NCBI GenBank assembly: GCA_018340805.1 | Contig: JACMZG010001913.1 | Location: 18,187,458 to 18,251,457 of the forward strand | Source of the DNA: Microvelia longipes | Taxonomy: Eukaryota > Arthropoda > Insecta > Hemiptera > Veliidae | Direction of reading: 5' to 3' | Length of the DNA stretch: 64,000 nt | In this document: one piece after another, positions 58,936 through 64,000 of the stretch | Layout of the letters: every line of letters starts with the position of its first letter | Numbering within the stretch: the first letter of the stretch is position 1 | Translations under genes and position numbers: made by a program | Notes under the pieces: model-generated | Seen by the model: only the letters and a program-made list of their open reading frames with translations | Told to the model about the DNA's origin: nothing | The model's database searches: none

Positions 58936-58936
<1 letters not shown>
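58706..58936. other. No gene seen
   Basis: Nothing recognisable. Confidence 0.4.

Positions 58937-58967
<31 letters not shown>
58937..58967. repeat. (GT)n microsatellite
   Basis: About 14 GT dinucleotides. Confidence 0.93.
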
Positions 58968-58970
<3 letters not shown>

Positions 58971-60139
58971 CTTTCTACCCTTTATACCCTTGCGTACAGC
59001 GAACAATAACTCTCGAAGGCTTTCTCAAATCAAAACAAAACTTGGCATGTGGCGATATTTATGGGAGGTTATGGAGCTTTTTGTTTTAGAAAAATTTATG
59101 TCGTCGTCAACCCAAGTTAATAGGTTACATTAAAATAGTTTACGAAAAAAAATCCAATCATCCGTTTGAAAGATAGCGTGTTCGCACAAAAATTCATAAG
59201 GAATACTATGCAAAACCTATTTCTTCATGATGTGATCAAAGACATCTAAAAGGGATTTTCGTTTCACTTTTGGATCTATCTCCCGCCATACGAGATGCCT
59301 AATAAGCGATTTTTTTCCAGAGGAAATTGGCTAGGAAATTACTTCTGGATCAATTTTCTTTATGAAAATGGCCTATGGAGGCCTAATGTTTTAGGTTTGA
59401 AAAATTATAACTAATTAAAAATTAAATAATTAAAAAAAAAAACATTATATGAATAATTTATAAGTATTTCATAAGTACACTCATTTTACTTCAAACATTT
59501 AACTCCTGTCTTAACAAGTTTGTATTCACATACTCACTTATAACTTATGGACTACTTGTCCACTCAATCAAAAAAATGGTAGTAAGTCACAACAACAACA
59601 AAAATAAGACTACAACGGCGCCACACTCAACCAATTCAAGGCAACAAAAATTAAAAATTAATTTTAAATTAAATGAGTGAAGATTAAAAAAAATATTAAC
59701 ATATAAATACAACATTAAAACGCTTCTTTAAAAACTTATACATTTTTTAGAAAGGTTGTAACATAAAAGAGATTAGTATTATAAAAATTGCTTTTTAGTT
59801 AGGAGTTGTGTGAGTTTTTAGTTTCTTTGAGATGTAGAATTTACAATAGATGTGGTTCCAGAACTCCCCTACTTATCGTCTCTCTTTCTCTCTCTCCACT
59901 CTTTATAGACATTCGGAAGAGTAAGGAATTCTGGTGGCTATATTAAATTCCCCACGGACCCTTACTAAAACCGACTTAGTACCCCAAGAATTTTGATGAA
60001 TTTAATCCTTACCCTTTTTTCTTAACTCTTTTATACTTCTTTTTTTATTTTATTTTTATCTTTTGTCTTTAAAAAATTAAAACTTCAAAAAAAACCTTTT
60101 AGAAATTAAAAACATAATTTGATAAATAATTTTATTATT
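58968..60139. other. AT-rich DNA with a small L-like fragment
   Basis: CCGTTTGAAAGATAGCGTGTT at about 59160-59181 resembles the L segment of the 40-44 kb family. Nothing else is recognised; no gene. Confidence 0.45.
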
Positions 60140-60650
60140 TAATTATTAAATTATATAATATAAGTAACGTATAGAATATTAATAGTAATAAAGTATAATA
60201 ATAATAATAGTAATACTGTATAATAAAGTAATATATTGTAAATAATAGTAATATAGTAAAATAATAGTAATGTAATATAGTATATTATAATAATATTAAT
60301 ATAATATAAAATAGTAATGTAGTATATTAATAGAAAAAATAATAATAGTAATATAGTATAATAATAGTAATATAGTATAGTAATTAGTAATATATTATAA
60401 TAATATTTAATATAGTATAATAATAGTAATATAGTATAATAATGGTATTATAGTATAATAATAGTAATATAGTATAATAATAGTAATATAGTATATTAAT
60501 AGTATAGTAATATATTATAATAATAGTAATATAGTATAATAATAGTTATATAGTATATTAATAATATATAATAATAATAATAATATAGTATAATATAATA
60601 ATAATAATATAGTATATAATAGTAAATAGTATAATAATAATTATTAACGT
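60140..60650. repeat. AT-only complex tandem repeat
   Basis: Words such as AATAGTAATATAGTATAATA recur about every 18 bp for 500 bp with variable register. The stretch is almost free of C. Confidence 0.9.
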
Positions 60651-61030
60651 AACGTATAAGTTCTCCTTTTTGTCCTCTAACAAACTATGTCATTTTTATT
60701 ACAACTAAATAACTTATATTAGAATTCGTAAAACAATACGATTGTGTTTCTGTGCATACCGGGAGGAACTCATATATTATTGATAACTCATATTATTGAT
60801 ATTATACATAATAAAGATACTTGTCAGAGTTTTGGAAACCTTCTTTATATTTTATCTTTGACAGTAGCTTTGGTTTTTTTTTATTCTGAGTTATGGATCA
60901 TTTAGTACGTTTACACACCATACTAAATCCGATTATCGTATTAAGTACGCTAGTTAAATACGGTTAAATATCCCGTAAGAACCATGCGGAGGGAATTCAG
61001 TCGGATACGCTAGTACTGGGGAGATGGAAT
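60651..61030. other. No gene seen
   Basis: Less AT-rich than its neighbours. TACGCTAGT occurs twice, at about 60947 and 61007, without a larger repeat. Confidence 0.4.
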
Positions 61031-62195
61031 TTAGATCGATCCCCCTCAATAAGTTATATATACCTCCAGAGACGATCCCCTAACAAGCTGTATATACCTC
61101 CAGAGGCGATCCCCAATAAGCTGTATATACCTCCAGAGACGATCCTCTAATAAGCTATAACCTCCAGAGACGATCCCTAATAAGCTGTAAGCTCCAGGAG
61201 ACGATTCCCTAATAAGCTGTATATACCTCCAGAGACGATCCCCTAATAAGCTGTTTATACTCCAGAGACGATCCCCTAATAAGCTATATATACCTCCAGA
61301 GACGATCCCCTAATAAGCTGTATATACCTCCAGAGACGATCCCCCCTAATAAGTGTATATACAGAGACGATCCCCTAATAAGCTGTATATACCTCCAGAG
61401 ACGATCCCCTAATTAAAGCTGTATATACCTCAGAGACGATCCCTAATAAGCTGTAATACCTCCAGAGAACGATCCCCTAATAAGCTGTATATACCTCCAG
61501 AGACGATCCCCTAATAAGCTGTTTATACATCCAGAGACGATCCCCTAATAAGCTATATATACCTCTAGAGACGATCCCCTAATTAGCTGTATATACCTCC
61601 AGAGACGATCCCCTAATAAGCTGTATATACCTTTAGAGACGATCCCCTAATAAGCTGTATATACCTTCCAGAGACGATCCCCTAATAAAGTATATACCTT
61701 TAGAGGCGATCCCCTAATAGCTGTATATACCTCCAGAGGACGATCCCCTAATAAGCTGTATAACCTTAGAGGCGATCCCCTAATAAGCTGTATATACCTC
61801 CAGAGACGATCCCCAATAAGCTGTATATACCTCCAGAGACGACCCCTAATAAGCTGATATACCTCAGAGACGATCCCCTAATAAGCTGTATATACTTTAG
61901 AGGCGACCCCTAATAAGCTGTATATACCTCCAGAGACGATCCTAATAAGCTGTATATACCTTTAGAGGCGATCCCCTAATAAGCTGTATATACCTCCAGA
62001 GACGATCCCCCAATAAGCTGTATATACCTCCAGAGGACGATCCCCTAATAAGCTGTTATACCTCCAGAGACGATCCCCTAATAAGCTGTATATACAGAGA
62101 CGATCCCCAGACCTCCAGAGGCGATCCCCCAATAAGCCGTATATACCTACAGAGGTGATCCCCCAATAAGCCGTATATACCTCCAGAGGTGATCG
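61031..62195 (+). repeat. Satellite array, 34-bp unit, about 34 copies
   Basis: The consensus unit is CTCCAGAGACGATCCCC then TAATAAGCTGTATATAC. Variants include TTTAGAGGCGATC, CTCCAGAGGACG and short deletions (TATACAGAGACG), clustered in blocks that suggest higher-order duplication. The last three units near 62100-62195 carry a CAATAAGCCGTA variant. The array abuts a BS fragment at 62199. Confidence 0.95.
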
Positions 62196-62198
62196 TAT

Positions 62199-62402
62199 TT
62201 AGGAAGTCTCTAAAACATCTTAAACGCGGATAATTCAGATTAAATCCTGGTTTCGGATTTATCTTGCCAACACATATATTTTTTTACACAACACATATCT
62301 TTTTCCAAACACATATCTTTTTCTACACAACACATATCTTTTTGTAAACACATATCATTTTGCAAAAACAAATCTTTTTCTACACAACTACGGTATAAAT
62401 TA
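62199..62402 (-). repeat. BS 5' terminal fragment with an inner short tandem repeat
   Basis: TTAGGAAGTCTCTAAAACAT, ACGCGGATAATTCAG, CCTGGTTTCGGATTTATC and CTACGGTATAAAT are the 5' end of a minus-strand BS element. A unit of about 20 bp (AACACATATCTTTTTCTACAC) is amplified about five times within it. Confidence 0.8.
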
Positions 62403-64000
62403 TTAATACAAAAATAGATCACGCGTTTTAATACAATAATGGATACGACAAAAGATAAAAATATACTTAGATAATACATTTAATGATTTATTTTACAAAA
62501 TTATTTCATAGAAAAGAATAATGATGCTATTTATGTGATAAGGATCTAAAGAATAATATTTCTTCACTATAATGGAACCTCTTTTTTTACTTGGACGTCT
62601 ATTTTTTTTAAAAAAAAAAGTTATTCCAATAAAAATGGAAATAAAATACATTTTTTTCTCTTTATATAATGTCGGATAACAAGGTTTTATTATAATCTGC
62701 TGGCATAGAGAATGAGTTGAAAAGACTATGAGAATAAGAGTAAAAAAGAAAAACTAAAATTTAAAGCATAAAATATTTTTTATAAAAAAACTTGTTTTGC
62801 ATAAATTATTAAGTCATTGAATATGCCTTAAGCATACTAAAAGGTATACTAAGGCATACTTTAGATGAAAATCTAACTTGAAATGGAGCAGTCAGTAGGT
62901 TGTTTAATAAGTTTAAGTCAGTTGGGACGAGTGATAGGATTTATATCTAAAGTCATAAATCATAAATTATGTTTCTATCTGTTTAGGCCTTAGTACTGAG
63001 CTTGGCATATGTCGCATTGGACCATGTAAATGCCGTTTCTATATAAAGGTGGCAAAGGGTCTTTTACCACTTTGGCTAAAGCTATGTCGTGGATAGTCTA
63101 CAATAAGCTAGGTCGTCAAGAAGAAGGGGGAGCGAGCAGTCGATTAAATAACACGTTGAATGCAGACATCTTGTGGATGCAATGGTATTAGGAATTGGAA
63201 GGAATAACGTTTCTGTTAGGTAGGTTTTAGGTAAATAATTCTTTGGATATATGCTTTAAACTTTTTTCTCTTCTAGAGGATAAATCTTGAAAGTACCACG
63301 GGAGAAATCAGTCATTACACCCCTCTTTATTAAAATCCTTTGGTTACGCCTTGGGATAAAACGTCTTGGTTTTCTCAGCAATGCTTTAAGCGTAAAACAT
63401 ATGAACCTAACCCACTACACATATGGGTTTAGACGCATAAGTTTACACCTCAAGAACTATTAAAATATAGGGACATAATAACTGTTTCATACCTTGGTGC
63501 GTGAATCTAATTTATTAATACTTTTGATAAATAAGATAGTCATATTTCAGTCATATTCAGAAATTCCTTTTAAAATTTACTTATAGTAAGATTAGCATTT
63601 TGAGAAGTATTTCATATGACAATGCTTCCTCCTATTACAAATAAGACATGGAATCCAAACTGGTTAATGTAATGATAATAAAAGATTTAATTTATTATTA
63701 TTTTAAAAATGTACAAACAATAATCTACGTATCCATCTCTGTCAGAGCAATTCTACATTATTTTTGAAAAAAAACATAGAAAATAAAAAAGAACATAAAG
63801 TTGGATAACTTTCTTATCTCGGAATAAAAAGGTTTCAACTTTATCTCTACCAGTGACATGTGAAACCTTAAGGAAAACCAAGCCTACATGACAATTATAA
63901 AGATAAGGTACAAGTTGCCTTGAGATTGGCATCATGAGGAGGACAAGGTATGTTTGCCCTTATCAAGTTACTCGTCTAACATACACAAGCTCTGTCAAAC
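62403..64000. other. AT-rich DNA, no gene seen
   Basis: The stretch 62900-63450 is less AT-rich, but no open frame or motif supports a gene. Small frames near 63753-63935 have no family signature. Confidence 0.45.

Noticed and set aside
61031..62195. CRISPR-like appearance of a regularly spaced 34-bp repeat
   Set aside because: There are no unique spacers, since the units are contiguous, and the window is eukaryotic. It is a satellite array.

Overview
The window looks like gene-poor, AT-rich intergenic DNA from a large animal genome, most likely an insect. The reverse-transcriptase fragments are of insect non-LTR type, one carries the terminal CRLC...ETASHI.LRCEA zinc-knuckle-like motif of jockey/R1-group elements, and tRNA-type SINEs, 5S-like SINEs and (AT)n tracts are abundant. 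The order of insect cannot be fixed from the sequence. I found no credible host protein-coding gene, no functional tRNA or rRNA gene and no bacterial-type features. Most longer open frames are translations of tandem repeats, AT microsatellites or chance frames; the exceptions are broken retrotransposon pieces at 3.75-4.25 kb, 13.82-14.23 kb and 24.3-26.15 kb.

The dominant unit is a dispersed composite element of about 0.75-1.0 kb, called BS here. It begins with a terminal hairpin (TTTTCCT...AGGAAAAG around ATACCGTAGGTAT) and has a body B with a hypervariable GT-rich minisatellite zone. An AT-rich linker joins this to a 5S-rRNA-like segment S with recognisable box A, intermediate element and box C. 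A tail of GCGAAGC-type mini-hairpins follows, then GAGGTACCCCGTACCCGATTTTT-like ends. Body and 5S-like or S-terminal parts occur in the same order at six loci (9.33, 10.56, 17.03, 27.96, 37.25 and 50.90 kb), and a seventh at 13.70 kb is split by a LINE. Partial copies lie at 19.7, 21.0, 22.5, 23.8, 49.0, 49.8, 56.4 and 62.2 kb. The 1.15-kb, 34-bp satellite at 61.03-62.2 kb abuts a BS fragment.

The second theme is inverted DNA. There are perfect or near-perfect long hairpins at 23.0-23.4, 41.57-41.95, 49.89-50.19 and 53.79-54.07 kb. Three of these are flanked by 11-13 bp direct repeats and carry a 30-36 bp unpaired lead on one side only. One sits inside a BS fragment and another inside the 4-kb hierarchical palindrome at 40.34-44.31 kb, whose degraded relatives lie at 1.66-2.40, 19.6, 31.4, 58.25 and 59.15 kb.

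Other content is a 169-bp repeat with 11-13 bp target duplications but no tRNA-like promoter (0.85, 48.77, 54.2 and 55.1 kb) and a TA-flanked MITE (9.80-10.22 kb). There is also a tRNA-derived SINE with a 14-bp duplication (4.73-4.97 kb), a conserved noncoding repeat (15.0-16.1 kb), a GATA-site-rich tandem array (7.8-8.3 kb), and several minisatellites and (AT)n tracts. The parts do not form a pathway. The region reads as layered transposition, where element nesting gives a relative order of events.
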